A stretch of DNA of 64,000 bases from Cristatella mucedo. Its lineage: Eukaryota; Bryozoa; Phylactolaemata; Cristatellidae. The DNA lies in contig WPIO01000065.1 of the NCBI GenBank assembly GCA_009760855.2, positions 755,001-819,000 of the forward strand. The letters are read 5' to 3'. The notes beneath the pieces are model-generated. The model worked only from the letters and a program-made list of their open reading frames with translations. It was not told the DNA's origin and did no database searches. Below, in pieces: positions 1 to 12,010 of this stretch (its first letter is position 1; each line of letters begins with the position of its first letter). A program made the position numbers and the translations under genes.

Positions 1-79
1 TCTACGCATCTTTGTTGCAAGTATTGATCACATCCGACCAAGGATAGCACCACATTTTTTAAATTGAATTAAGACAAAG

Positions 80-660
80 CTAACCTACTAGTTATGTGCT
101 AACAAAGTTGAACTCAGAATTCGAAAGCTTAATGCTCACAATAGGCTCTTTCAACATATCTCCCGTTGCATCTGATCAAAATCTACGTGTCCTCTTCCAA
201 AGCGACGTAGCACTAGAGGATCACATTAGCTCCACAGTAAATTCGCCTACATTCAGATACATACCATTGTTGAAATTCTAGCTTGCTTAGACAGAGCTAC
301 TACATCTAGATTGAGTACATGTATTTAGAACATACAGACTCTACTTCTACAACTCACTGCTGGCTGGTCTTCAGACCTGTGCAATCAGGCGCTTACAGGT
401 GGTGCAAAACAGCAGCTAGGCTTGTCTGTCATAAGCGTCACAGTTGCCACATCACGCCACTTCTTGCCGACATGCACTGACTCTCACTCAGGTAGCGTAT
501 CTACTTCAAGATTTTGTCAGTCACCTACCTATCAGACTTCTTCAACACCTGGCTAGGTGTCGAACCACCCGCGTCTTTTCTGAATCAAGTCGTTTAGGTA
601 CACCTCTTACGAAACTTAAAAATCCTTAGACATAGGCGCCTTTAGTCTTTATACTTTCAA
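80..660 (+). mobile_element. L2/CR1-type LINE remnant, C-terminal part of ORF2
   Basis: Translated pieces in shifting frames carry the signature seen in the other LINE copies of this window: a stretch like IGSFNISPVASDQNLRVLF followed by DDHISS-type residues, then NSLLAGLQTCAIRRLQ. This is the region downstream of the reverse transcriptase in L2/CR1-clade ORF2. Stops and frame changes show that it is dead. Family level is inferred by comparison with the copies at 13.4-14.7, 34.2-35.6 and 39.8-40.5 kb. Confidence 0.7.
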
Positions 661-2840
661 ACCCTTGAACACACTCCCGAATGACGTCGCGACATCCCCG
701 GACTTGGCGACATCAAAAAAAGCTAAAACCAAAATTATTTCGCACAGTATTGTGTGGGTCCTTGCATTTCGTCCTCTGTGTGCCTATGTGTGGTCACACT
801 GTGTGCATTCGGCCACTAACCATCCCCACATACTGACCCGGTACAGGTCATCTCTAACCATGCCATCCTTGTTGACACTGCCGTGCTATTACTAACCATA
901 CGATCACGCCTCCTTTGAAAAATGGTGCAAAGTACCGAAAAAGAGATCTATGAGGGCACTATAGGCATGTGTTAATATTATTATGATTGTGGCGGAACTC
1001 TAGAATGCACGTTGGCACAGGTGTTGCAGTATACTGTAGCAGAAGACAGAACGCTAGCAATTTTTTTCTGACGCCTTTGTCGATGGCATTTAGATCTTCT
1101 GGAAGTAAATTTACCATGTTTTCTTCTGCCAGATTATCAGTGAGTATTTTAGTGTAAATATAAGCAATAATACACGCAAACATTGAGCTGGCTTCCACAA
1201 CCACTCATTCTTCTAACGCCAACAGCTTAACGACCGACCCGCTCACCCCTCTGTGCACGTTCCAAACTGCCCTGCAAGTCTGCTCGCTCCGGCCTGCCTG
1301 CCAGGGGCAGGCAACACAATGCCAAAGGTGAGCTCATCGAACGCGACGCGACAAACTGGTGACGTCTGACCTTGGTTTCACGGCTAGCGATTTGTAACTG
1401 TAGCACCAATGCGCTATGGTATGATGACAGTGGCAGAACGCGGTAGAAGATCAGATCAGATAGGAATGAAGAGCCCCCTACCTTAACATAACAAGTTCAC
1501 ATCCACAACGTAGATAAGTCTATTGGAGAGTAATGGGGGTTACTGATATATAACAGCGACCATGGCATCTGTCAACGGCTCTGCTACCTACAGCTCAAAT
1601 GAGCTCAAATGCCTATGCTAACTCAGAGAACATAACTGACTGTCCGTCTCATGGCGTCGGCTTTAGTGCTGCCTCATGCAAACATCCGAACAAAAAACAG
1701 ACAATCCCATCGGCGTTAAGGGAAAGCCAAGCAAATAAGATGCAAGGCCATTGCTGGTTGTGCAGTCGGGAGCGTATTCTAGACTGTCGGTGCATATGAG
1801 CTGAAGGCTCGATCGCCACAAGATTTCAATAGAGTGCCGAGTCTCGGCCGGCGAGTAATCAATCCGAGTGGCGACGCAAGACCTTGCCGACTCCATACCC
1901 AGGGCGCTTTCACCAGGACTCGGCAGGCCTGAGGTGGAGCTTCGGTGCCCCCCCCCCCAGCTACGGGAGGAGCTCCGTGCTGAATTTGTCTGAACTGCTT
2001 GGACACGTGCTATCGACGAGCCATGTTGAGTGATCAAGGATGTTTTAATTTATTGCGGTGGATGAACGGCATCATTTCAAGTGCTCACGTTCATTTCGCT
2101 TAGGTTATCTTTGGGATGTTTGTTTTATGCCGTTACAAATGTTTATGGAACAGCTCGCAACTTGATGTCCGGATGCTGTGCTGCAGTTCTTTGTCCATTA
2201 TTTGTCGGGCACGCTTACAGAACTCGACACTCGAGCCAAGCTCTCGGATGTTGGAGATCTGCATTTATCGCCGCACGTACCATTCTCTGCGACTATCGGT
2301 ACCGGCTGTAGTTAGAGTATTCTTTGCTTATTTGAGCGGTTGATGGCTCTGGTACTAACTTGCTGCTGTTGTTGCAAATCTTCTTGAGGCACCCCGAAGC
2401 GAAGGTACCGGTTTGAGCTGCTATGCTCGATCTCGGATTTGTCTAATATGCAAAAAAAGACGTGAGGGTTGTATACTGCAGCAATCTTCGAGCTGTTGCA
2501 TTCTGGCTCGACCACTTGTCTAGCCAGGAAAACGATTTTCATTATGCAAACAGTGACTATTTTTGATGCAATAGCTTCGCTTGTTCGATTCTGAATCTGG
2601 TGAGCTTGTGGAAGCTAGCTCTCGGATTTAGCCGTATTGAGAAACGTTCCTATTGGAACGGCTCATGTTTACGTTTTTTCGAGTTGTTTTGTTGGCTCTG
2701 CCCAAGCGTCGTTCGATATGATATACAAACGTACTCTTCTCACTTTGCTCATATTACAGACAGTTTGGTTGATACAGAGCCAGGATCGCATATCTTTGAC
2801 TTTATAAGGGTCCCGAAAATTAGTCCTTTGTCCGTACTCG
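661..2840. other. no recognisable gene
   Basis: Only short ORFs under 130 codons with no recognisable domain are present. There is a run of ten C residues near 1,950. I see no transposon protein, tRNA head or tandem repeat here. Confidence 0.5.
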
Positions 2841-2844
2841 TGGG

Positions 2845-3045
2845 ATTAGGTTGAGGTACGGAGGTCAGGAGGTAAGGTGCTCGCTCTTCACGACAGAGGT
2901 CATAGGTTCGAATCCTGTTCTGGGCAATCCTGTACTTCTAATTGCAAGTACGAGTGACAGCCGCGAAGGCTCATCTACACCTACAAATAAGGTGGTTAAA
3001 TTCGTTAATATTATTCGAGTCCGGTTTTTTGTAGGTCATATTTAG
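2845..3045 (+). mobile_element. tRNA-derived SINE copy
   Basis: A perfect internal RNA polymerase III B box, GGTTCGAATCC, lies at 2,905-2,915. About 40 bp upstream is an A-box-like stretch in the AGGTCAGGAGGTAAGGTGC context. The body after the B box (gcaagtacgagtgacagcc) resembles the SINE bodies at 10.9 and 36.4 kb. It does not fold as a complete tRNA gene, so a SINE is the better reading. Confidence 0.6.
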
Positions 3046-3154
3046 TGTTTGATATTTTGGTCGCAGGATACTTTATTTATTCGTACGAGGACATCAAGTC
3101 TTGATGAGAGCTCTCATTGAGCGACTGTCATATAGTTTCTCATATCTGTTAAAA

Positions 3155-3300
3155 CAGTACCCCTCGGGTCACCGACAAAATTGCAAAAGACACATTTTCG
3201 CCGACAAGTTCACGATAGATCATTGTGCTCCGAAAGAATTACTAGCTGATAATCGACAAAGTCGTGCCGACAAATACGCCGATAAAATCGCTAAAAAAAT
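3155..3300 (-). mobile_element. MULE-type subterminal repeat block
   Basis: A run of degenerate 14-15 bp units built on GACAAAATNGCNCC (for example CCGACAAAATTGC, CGACAAATACGCC, GATAAAATCGC). It is the reverse complement of the units at 26,685-26,805, which lie beside a MULE transposase fragment. It probably marks one end of a Mutator-like DNA transposon whose coding part is gone. Confidence 0.45.
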
Positions 3301-4255
3301 GTTGGGCTATATTAAATTTAGTTATAATAGTTGGCAATTACGAAAATTTAGTAAAATCAATCTGAACAACAAAAATCATCAATTGTCTTCGTTCGGTATA
3401 AAATTTAGTTTTAATACTTTTTCTAGGAAGACATAGAAACGGAAGCGAACGAACGATGGGTATGTAACGATCCGGGCATTCCGGTGCGGCTGTGGAGCGA
3501 GGAGTTACGAATAAACGGTGCACGAGGCCGCCAGAAGATACATCTTATATAATACTGTGCCACTTAAGCCATGGAAATTATTAGGTCTCAGAAAGAAGAG
3601 AGCAAATACTGTACAAAGGATATCGATATCGCTGCGACAACCTGAATCAAGACGGATCGTCTTCATGGAAATGTAAAAAACAAGAATGTGCCGTTAGATT
3701 AAGAAGAATGCAGACAAGACTCGGCACAGAAATAATGAGCACATGCACGCTCCGGGCACTGCTAAGAACAAAAGTGATAATAACAAGGCAAATATATGAG
3801 AAAGTGCTGCAAATGGAGTGGGCAAATCTCGTCAGATACAATCATGTCAACATACCTGTAATATTACTGAAAGCTGCACGGCAAATGCCGACGTATTCTG
3901 CAATTTAAAGAACTATCGAGCGAAAACAAAAAGAGAACTGGTGTTGATAACGCCAAACCCCATCCTGTTCAAGGTATAATTCTTTAGGATACTCTAAAAA
4001 TAACATCACGCTGCGAATGTTTTAGGGATTTGGATGGTCCAAACACCAACAGGTGTTCATGTTCTCCATTTCAGCAAATCTGCAGTTTTTCCAGCAGTTG
4101 TCGCATTTTTTTTATAGATAGTACGTTAAAGATGACTTATGAGTATTTCTACATGTATTTGCCATTCTTGCTTTGACTGACAATCGGTTGGTTCCGCGTA
4201 TAGCTCATGAGAACTTAAACACAGGCTTAAACCAGGAGCGAAATATGTGGAAAGT

Positions 4256-4690
4256 GAGTTGGCAGCTCGAATGCGCCAAACACGGTAGTTCGAAAACTGC
4301 CAAGGTCACTACCTGCAATGACCTTGCCTCATGTAGGTCTCAGCAGAAGACGCACCCGCTCCGGTCAGTCTTCCCTTCGTCCAAGTGAATCTGTCTTCCT
4401 TTATCCAGTTGCTTTGCGTGCTTACCTGCACATGATTCAGTGCATGTCACTAGCAAGAAATGTTGAACTGAACGGTTGCCATGGGTGTCTTAGCATCTGG
4501 CACCTGCATGGTACTACTTTGCTTTTGTATGATAAATACTTGTCGTCTTACCAATTCTTAGTTATTGCTTCTCCACTAATGATTTTTTTAGGCACCGGAA
4601 TGGGGATTTAGTTCTCTTTGGGCCCTTTCAAAACGAGTTATTACTAGCTTATGCTCTTAAATGATCAACGGAAATTTCAGTTTTTGGGTT
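4256..4690 (+). repeat. left edge of duplication unit A (repeat X)
   Basis: This stretch is near-identical to 29,814-30,258. Both begin at GAGTTGGCAGCTCG, and sequence to the left is unrelated. The distal end reads GATTTAGTTCTCTTTGGGCC, which resembles the 3' hairpin region of the L2 copies, so the block may itself contain an L2-tailed element. In both places it is followed by a minus-strand L2, which supports a shared ancestral segment rather than two independent insertions. Confidence 0.7.
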
Positions 4691-4699
4691 GTGTTGCAA

Positions 4700-5790
4700 G
4701 TGCGACGCTCACGACACAAGCCTAGCTGCAGAGTTTTGCACCAACTGTAAGCGCCTGATTGCACAGGGCGGTAAACCAGCAAGTAGTGAGTTACAGAAGA
4801 CAATAAGGGATGTCACAAATGCATGGACCAATTCACATGTGGTGTCCCTGTCTAAACAAATCCAAATTTTAGCAATATTATGAAGCTGAAAGTAGGCGGA
4901 CTTGATGCGGAGCTGGTATGGTCGTCTAATGAAAGGTCATTTCGGAACATGACACCTAGATTTTGTGCAGATTCAACAGGAGATGTGCTGGCAGAGCCGA
5001 TTGCGAGTGTTAACAATTTTAATTTCTGAATCACACATGGTTTTCCCATAACTAGTAAGTTGGTTTTTATCGTCATTCAATCTGAGAAAGTTTGATGCCA
5101 TCCATGTGCGGATGTAATCAATACATGCAGCAATCGAGTTGAGAGAATTCGACATACTGGAGAACTGGGAGATATCAAAGCAAAGAACAACTGAGTGTCA
5201 TCTGCAGAGATGTGAAAGCATAGATTGTGCCTAGCAATCCCGACGGCTAATGGGAGAGTAAAAACCGTGAAAATAACGAGACCAAGCATAGAGCCCTGAG
5301 GTACCCCACATTTAGGAGGTTTCTGGGATGATCTTTGTCCGTTCACATCAATACTGTGGAGTCTCCCACTGAGACATGACTTAAACCATTGCAGTGCAGT
5401 ACTAGTGATGCCCAGGGGAAATGACAGGCGCTCAACAAGGATTTGCACTTCAATAGTATCAAGAGCTGCCGAAAGATCGTGAAAAACAAGCGGAGACACT
5501 CTACCTAAATCTGCATGCCAATAAAAGTCACTATACCCCGAAGAAATGCCGACTCTGCGATACCTAGTGATCAGCTTAGTGATAAGCCCAGCCTAACTGG
5601 CGAACCAGGCCTACTGTCAGGAAATAACTTCATAACCCGGCCTGGATCGTGAAGTGTTCACATCTTACCTCCAGAGTCTCTTCCTGCTTTTGACCTGGTC
5701 ACAAGTTAGGTATTTGCCGACCTTCGACAGCACGAAGCTCCCGCGACTCCTTCAGTTTCTTCTTATTGTAGGGTTTGTCCTGTCTGTTTG
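4700..5790 (-). mobile_element. L2-type LINE, reverse-transcriptase fragment (unit A)
   Basis: The minus strand at 5,077-5,499 encodes the palm region of a non-LTR reverse transcriptase: DLSAALD (motif A region), KCGVPQGSMLG, and ADDTQLF, where the usual YADD is SADD. Downstream pieces at 4,852-5,155 match the ORF2 C-terminal section (IGSASTSPVESAQNLGVMF). The first catalytic Asp region is intact, but Tyr to Ser before ADD and frame breaks indicate decay. The flank 5,510-5,790 aligns with 31,720-31,925 in unit B, so the insertion predates the duplication. Confidence 0.85.
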
Positions 5791-6588
5791 ACGTTTCTGT
5801 TGAGCTTCAGAGCTGAGTGGCGCAAAAGTGGTTTTCTTTGCTGCTTGCTTTTCTCTTTGTTGTCTTCGCTAGGTGTTGATACGCTGTCTGCGATATGCTG
5901 ATATTCAGCTAGCTTTGCCCCTCGGTGTTCCCAATTCCTTGCTGAGAAAACTCACTGCTTCACAATGGCGGTCAGAAACTAGAATTTTGAAGTTTTCCCG
6001 CACCTTTGAAAAATCCCGGCAAACTGCTAAGTTAGCTTCGGAAGGCGGAACTGAGCGTTCGCTGACCCAGCTGGCGAAGCTAGCCTGACTGACTGCCAAG
6101 CTTGGAGTTCTTATTCTTCAGCAGTGGGTAGCATTTAAACATTGACATGCGTGTGCAGAAAGTCCGGACGTGCTGATCATCTATAAATTAATCTTAACTA
6201 TAACTATATAATATGCTCCAGTAAAGAATCACAGGCAGATTTTGTATGCATGCCCATGACTTACGCAAGGAAGGAGCACCGCGACTTCAGGTCGGTCGCA
6301 CCCTGTTTTGCCGCTTTCCAATAGGTCAACTCAGCTGGTCTATGGGCTAGAGCCGGAACAGCCAGTCCTTTATTCGCGTAGTAGCAAAGGGATCGCGAAG
6401 GCTGCTGGAATGGCACGGCCGTTTTTGAAAAATCTCTTATATGTTCATAACTCAGTGAAAATCTTTTATTTCAATTGTGTGGCTATTTTAAGATTTGGCC
6501 ACTGTCGTTGGATTATGGCCTGTTGCGATTTATGGCAGCGGTATATAGGTAACAGGCTGCAAAGGCCAGGGCAGTGAGATCGAGGGCG
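5791..6588. other. unit A-specific sequence, no gene
   Basis: This stretch and the one after it up to 7,892 have no counterpart between 31,925 and 31,945 in unit B, so roughly 2 kb was gained in A or lost in B. No recognisable coding domain is present. Confidence 0.45.
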
Positions 6589-6684
6589 CTTGGCGGGCAG
6601 TCGCATACTGCGCTTGGCGGGCAGTCGCGTACTGAGCTTGGCGGGCAGTCGCCTACTGGGCTTGGAGGGCACTCACGTACTGGC
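6589..6684 (+). repeat. 24-bp minisatellite, four copies
   Basis: Units begin CTTGGCGGGCAG at 6,589, 6,613, 6,637 and 6,661, an exact 24-bp period with a few substitutions. Because 24 is a multiple of three, the minus strand reads as an eight-residue repeat (DCPPSxVx); I take that as a by-product, not a protein. It sits directly upstream of the LTR-like segment 6,670-6,785, the position of a U3 enhancer repeat. Confidence 0.9.
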
Positions 6685-6785
6685 CCGCTGCGGCGTCTGT
6701 GTGAATAAACGTCTTTGAGCCCGCTTCGGTGTACTACGTGGTATCGCATACCATCTGCTAGGAGAATGTCAAACGATAAATTGTT
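6670..6785 (+). mobile_element. LTR-like segment (R/U5 type)
   Basis: It contains GTGTGAATAAACGTCTTTGAG (polyadenylation signal AATAAA at about 6,702), then GTGGTATCGCATACC and ends near GAGAATGTCAAAC. The reverse complement of 63,478-63,600 has the same order of motifs, so this is a dispersed element. An AATAAA followed by a short tail is what the end of an LTR looks like; no internal coding region is attached. Confidence 0.5.
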
Positions 6786-6914
6786 CGTCATCAATTATGA
6801 GAGTGCATGTTGTAGCTACACACTCAAATCGCCAAGTTATTTTCCTCTCCTTCTTTTTGGACTCTCACCATTACTGCACCACGATGTACCTATTCTAATA
6901 TAGACTATATATTA

Positions 6915-6972
6915 TAATATATAATATGGATATATATATATATATATAATATATATAATATATAATATATTC
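6915..6972. repeat. AT-dinucleotide microsatellite
   Basis: A TATATA-rich tract with several ATATAATATATAAT interruptions, able to fold on itself. Sequence on to 7,892 shows no gene. Confidence 0.8.
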
Positions 6973-7892
6973 CAATATAGAATAATAGACGTCACGAAGG
7001 GCTCCAAATAAATGTGACGTCACGTACCGACAAAGAGACCGACGGTCTATCGCACCTGGCTTACAATAGGGGTAGATTATTATTAATGCAATAGATAAGC
7101 CTGAAGAGGCACGGCATTGTCGTGCTGTCAAAATTCATCGAAAGCCCCATACGTCACTAAGTCGACAACAGGAAGCGGCTCAAGTTGACTTCCTTGCCCA
7201 GCAAGCACAAGGCCGGGCTTGCCAGCCAGCCAGCCAGCCTGGGCTCGCCGAAAGGTCAGCAGACACTCAGGCCCGATTGCAAGGCAACGCAAGAATTGCT
7301 CGTGAGATTTCGCGGGCATAATTTAGCGTAATATCCAACGTGCTAGCTGGCAATAATATATACTATGTTAACATCGCAGCAGCGACATGCAATATCGGCG
7401 GTGCTGCTACTACCGCTGATGAAATTGAGGATATTGATGCTGGCAATGTTTGTATGCGTTGAAATCGGGGCGAATGGTTGAATGCGTTAAAATCGTTGGA
7501 AAATACTAAGGTTAATCAAGATCTTACGGAGGAGTGGTTTCCAGAATCCTTCACCGCACATGTGGCAATAAAAGTTCACTTTCCACGGGTCATAGGAATA
7601 AACGTCGACTTAAACGTGTGCATGCACAGCTGTTTGATTGCGACAGTACTTGAGGTTATTACGGATTCGTGATTTATATCGGTTGGGAGCCGAGCATGCC
7701 GTAATCTATGCTTTAGACGGTAAAAAAGAACCTAATAATTGAGGTGCTCAGTCAGTTGAACATTGACCGTTGAACTAGTAACCTCGAGGCAATGGCATGT
7801 GCTGTACGAAACGCTCGAAGCTGTTAGCAGTGAATCTCTCTGAATGTGGAAACGACTGGTCTACATTAATGACAAGGACCTATTATACTAAG

Positions 7893-8275
7893 TAATGGAC
7901 TCTCTTTATCGCCGCCATGCTCACGGCACTGTCGGCACGTGAACCTGCGCCTCATTAGCCACGCCTCCTCGGAGCTCCTGCTCCCTTACGAGCTTTGCGC
8001 TTGTGGCGCCGGCGTTTCGTTCTGGAGCCGCTACGGTGGGTTTGTGTTATTTGGTGTCAGAAGTATTGTACTATTGGAGAGGATCATTTAGCGTAATCAC
8101 ACGATAGTCTCATTGCGTGTGCCAATATTGCTAAGCAGTATGCCTTTCCGTCTGGCTAGCTATCAAGCATGCGCCATCGTCGTAGGAAATGAGTGATTAA
8201 GTGATGAATTCTCGCTATGTGAATAAAATTCGATTGTCGGACAAATTCCCTGCCAGACGGCTGCTAATTAAGGGT
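7893..8275 (+). repeat. duplicated segment Y (unit A)
   Basis: Closely matches 31,945-32,370, beginning CTCTTTATCGCCGCCATGC or equivalent and ending near GCTGCTAATTAAG. The unit B copy holds a few internal extra bases. A weaker relative may lie at 38,100-38,330. No ORF is conserved between copies, so I read it as non-coding repeat or duplicated intergenic DNA. Confidence 0.7.
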
Positions 8276-9423
8276 TATTACCTTAAAAAGCGAAAACTAA
8301 TATCAGATCAATGCGGTGCTGAACTTTAGTGAATCATGGGAAAGTGCCTACGCTCATTGCTTTGGGAATAAGATTAAGTGGCTTCGCATCTGATTTGATG
8401 TTGGGGTTCATTTCTTGAGAATCGTTGCTCTGGGTTCAGATCCACAATATTGGAAGCAACGGACAGCAATATTAGAACTAAAACCTAGATTTAGCCTACA
8501 CCCCACTAACAGGAATGCTGAGATTCCTTAGAATCATGAACTTAAGAGTGCTTATGACGCCAGCAGAAAATGAACTAAAATGGATAATCGTGAAAAATAA
8601 AAAAAAGAGCGGTGAGGTGACCTGAGTGGCTTCGGTGCAGCCACTTATTCAAGTTCAAGTGGGAAAATCAGGAAACTATGCAAAAGGCTTGGGAAAACAT
8701 ATTTTATGGTTGTGTGCGATATCGTGCGATCGGATACCTGTAATATGCAAGTCTGCGGTACCTTTGTCTTGAGCGAAGATGTGATTATTGTTCTCACTCT
8801 GCCAGTTATATCCACTTTAGAACCTATGACTGTTGTAATAGGCTTCAAGACTGCTGCTTTGCAAGCTGCTGAGGCTATGGACAGGTTCTATGATGCTGGA
8901 AAAGCTACTTTAATACTCTGTGATAGTGCTGGTAATGATCTGTGCTACGAGTCATGTGACAGTCACATGACTCTTGCATAACTGCTCGATGAGGATTGTT
9001 GTATCAGCGTTATACAATGCAATGAAATGGCAATGTATTGCAAGAATTGGCTTTATGATGACGAAATGAGCCAATATGATGAGCCGTATGAGCCGTACTT
9101 GTCTACGTATCGTTAACTCTACGTTTGGACGAGTCCTCTTCGCATTTTCATTGATTCGGTGAACAGTTCGCTGTCGATAATTGGGCCATTTACTTAATCA
9201 TTTCTGCTATTATTTTTAAGAGATGTCAGGGATTCACACGATACGTGTCAGCTGCAATCGTTTGTACAAAGGTGTAACGAGATTTGCTCCTGTTTGAGTT
9301 TTGAGCGAGATCGCTTCAGGTATCTTATGAAATAGGGCTTCACCCAAGTGAAGTGCCAATAACCTGAACGACCAAGGCTCATGGACACATCTTTAAGCTC
9401 AATTCTGTGATGGCTGGGTTGTA
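8276..9423. other. no recognisable gene
   Basis: No transposon or gene signature is seen. The longest ORF, 91 codons at 8,706-8,981, has no motif I recognise and no counterpart in unit B. Confidence 0.45.
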
Positions 9424-9553
9424 GGACATTTCCCCCTGTACGTTCCCCCTGGACATTTCCTCCCCGGTGGACCTAGGACATATCCCCCCAGACATTCCGC
9501 CCCGGGGTAGAACATTTCCCCCTATGTTGTTGAATTTATAACTAAGAATACAA

Positions 9554-9674
<121 letters not shown>

Positions 9675-10032
9675 GTCAAATTAAGTTCACGCACTATTAA
9701 AAAAAATCAACTCAGCATAACTAGAAGAATGGATCGATTGGAAGGATGGTTTCTAATGGAGCCAGCAGCGGCGGCGGTTGCAGCGACTGCGGCAGCTGTG
9801 AGCTATACAGTTCGGTCCCGCGTGAGTTCGGTCCCGCTCGACGCCGCCAGGCACTTGTTCGTACCCGTCAAAGCGGGCGCGCTACGGCGTGCCGCGCGCT
9901 CCTGCAAATGAGCGGTAAGCCTCCGAGGTCTACTGAGTATAACTCGAGCTCAAGAGATCTGGTCACGCCCTAATACCCACTAATTAAAGGGCGGAATACG
10001 AGTATGGGGGATTTAGGCGGCGGACGCGCAGC

Positions 10033-10322
10033 CCGCCCTAAAACCTAAATCCGAAGCCCTAAACACTAAACCCTAAAACCGTAAACCCCAAACCCTAAAC
10101 CCTAAAAGCCCTAAACCCGAAGCCCTAAACTCTAAACCCTAAACCCTAAACGCTGAACCCCAAACCCTAAAAACCCCAAACCCTAAACCCTACAAACTCT
10201 ACACTCTAAACATTAAACGCTAAACCCTAAACGCCCTAAAAACCCTAAGCTCTAAGCCCTATACACTGAAAACCCTAAACCGTAAGACCCTAAACACTAG
10301 ACCCTAAAACCTAAACCTTATG
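10033..10322. repeat. degenerate CCCTAAA array (plant-type telomeric motif)
   Basis: Repeated words CCCTAAA, AACCCTAAAC and variants fill about 290 bp, with many single-base changes and short gaps. The reverse complement is TTTAGGG, the telomere repeat of most plants and some protists, not the TTAGGG usual in animals. A second small patch (GTTTAGGGTTTAGG) is at 43,565-43,580. Confidence 0.85.
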
Positions 10323-10874
10323 TCATATACCGGGCGGGGAATATCCTATCATAGGGGGGATGCCCGGGGGAATGTCGGGGGGATGTCCGTACCCCGACTG
10401 CTGTCATTTATGAAGAGGAAGATATGATGGCTACAGTGACGGCTACCAAAAAGCCATTTGACAGATCCTTGGTAGCATTTTATTTTAGAGTCTGGCGAGG
10501 TCGCGAAGCTTGAGGTTGATACACACTTTAGTTGATTGTTTTAGGTATGTTTTATTATCCCAGCCGAAGAAGGCCTTAATTTATGGAGGGACGGTGAAGC
10601 GTGTAGGCGCCAAAGTGGTTATATTCTTACCTTGTTGAGATTTCTAAGCTTCCTGAATTATAGAAATGAGGAGCTGCATAAGTCATAATCTATAGTTATT
10701 ATTATTATTATTATTATAGTTTAGAGGGGCTTTAAAGCCTAATTCAATAGAGGGTAAGTCTATTGTACAAAAGGTACAGACCAGTGAGGTTTACACAATG
10801 GCTGGTGATATACAGACGTGCCTCTCGGTATGTTAATATACTGGTCTAACGACGTGAACATATTATTTTCAAGG

Positions 10875-11025
10875 TGGTTGGTTTTCATGATCTCGGTCGC
10901 GAGGTCGTGCGTTCCAATCCTACGGTGAGCGATCTCTCATTGCCGCTGGAAGCGGTGGTGCTAGCCAAAAAAGCTCTTCTGTAGCTGTACAAAAGAGGCT
11001 GTTAAATTAGCTAGTATTTTTTATT
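10875..11025 (+). mobile_element. tRNA-derived SINE copy
   Basis: The B-box-like GCGTTCCAATCC lies at about 10,909. The body (ATTGCCGCTGGAAGCGGTGG) and the 3' end (AAAAGAGGCTGTTAAAT) match the SINE at 36,385-36,540 and the inverted copy at 16,935-17,035. Confidence 0.65.
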
Positions 11026-11261
11026 CCACTCAAGGTGTCTGCTCTTTACTTCTGCTGTGCTGCCGCATCATGTCGCTCCTGTTCAAGCTTCACCGGCAGC
11101 GTATTAAGCAGCGAATTGGTTTCGCAGAATCCTTTCTCAGGCATACATGTCGCTTCACTCGCTTGCACAGCCCTATCTATCCAACCCCTGTGCTTCTCCA
11201 GCTTGTGCACTCGCAGCTACTGCTATTAGGCTTCCTGTAAATAATAAATAAATAACAATAA

Positions 11262-11835
11262 TAATGCACTTGATAAAGCGCCCTCAGAGAACTCAATCTC
11301 TTTCTAGGCGCTGTACATTTGTTGCAAATTGAGCATGATCCAACGGTTAGTTGTAGCACGCTCGCTAAACAACGAGAATAGCAAGATTAGTGGTGACATG
11401 CACGGGTCAGCATGCAACTGTGGTTAGTGGCAGCATGCAACAGTGTCAGCACGCACGAGCACATTAAGGATGAATCACAGGGACCCACTAAATGCTGTCT
11501 GAAATTAGTGCGTTTTAAATTTCTTTTTAAATGTGGTCAATCGTGACAGAATTCGGGAGTGGGTTCTAGGCTTTGGGAGCATACGAACTAAATGCACGGT
11601 CTCCACAGGATTTTCGGTTTGTACAAGGTATTGGTAAACAGTTAGATTCCAAAAAGCTGGTGGTACGACACGTAGCCTGGTGGTGGAGTAGATCTTATAG
11701 GTAGGCTGGAGCCAAAGAATGAAGAAACCTAAAAGTGAGCGATGAAACCTTGAAGTCGATCCGTTGCTTGACTGGTAGCCAGTGCAGGCCAGCGAGAAGT
11801 CACTCCAATAAATTGGTCGGTTGCTCTAGACTTCC
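11262..11835 (-). mobile_element. L2-type LINE 3' end
   Basis: On the minus strand the copy ends in the standard L2 3' hairpin (AAAGCGCC ... GGGCGCTTT) and an ATT-rich tail, visible on the plus strand as AATAATAATGCACTTGAT at 11,258-11,275. It extends into the coding region for the ORF2 C-terminus near 11,760-11,830. Confidence 0.8.
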
Positions 11836-12010
11836 GGTAGTCTTAACTTCTGTAACCCACTGCTTGCTGGCCTAACGGTCTGTGCAACCAGGAGGTTACA
11901 GCTGGTTCACAACTCTGCCGCTAGGCTTGTCTGCCGTGAGCGTAGTAGTTGCCATGTCAGGCCACTTCTCGAGACCTGCACTGACTCCCAGTCAAGCAAT
12001 GTATCGAATA
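11836..12010 (+). mobile_element. L2-type LINE fragment, head-to-head with the previous copy
   Basis: The plus strand reads NPLLAGLTVCATRRLQLVHN then SAARLVCRE, the conserved ORF2 C-terminal segment. It abuts the minus-strand copy ending at about 11,835, so two L2 fragments meet in opposite orientation. Confidence 0.7.

Noticed and set aside
2845-3045. Functional tRNA genes at B-box sites (also 10.9, 36.4 and 62.6 kb)
   Set aside because: No complete cloverleaf with acceptor pairing could be drawn, and the sites share longer bodies and 3' ends, as SINEs do.
6589-6684. CRISPR-like array
   Set aside because: The repeats are directly adjacent with no spacers, and the window is eukaryotic.
8706-8981. 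91-codon ORF as a gene
   Set aside because: No motif, no counterpart in unit B, and no splice or polyadenylation context.
10033-10322. Fossil telomere or chromosome-fusion point
   Set aside because: The motif is highly degenerate, short, and enclosed by mirrored element ends, so a transposon passenger is the simpler reading.
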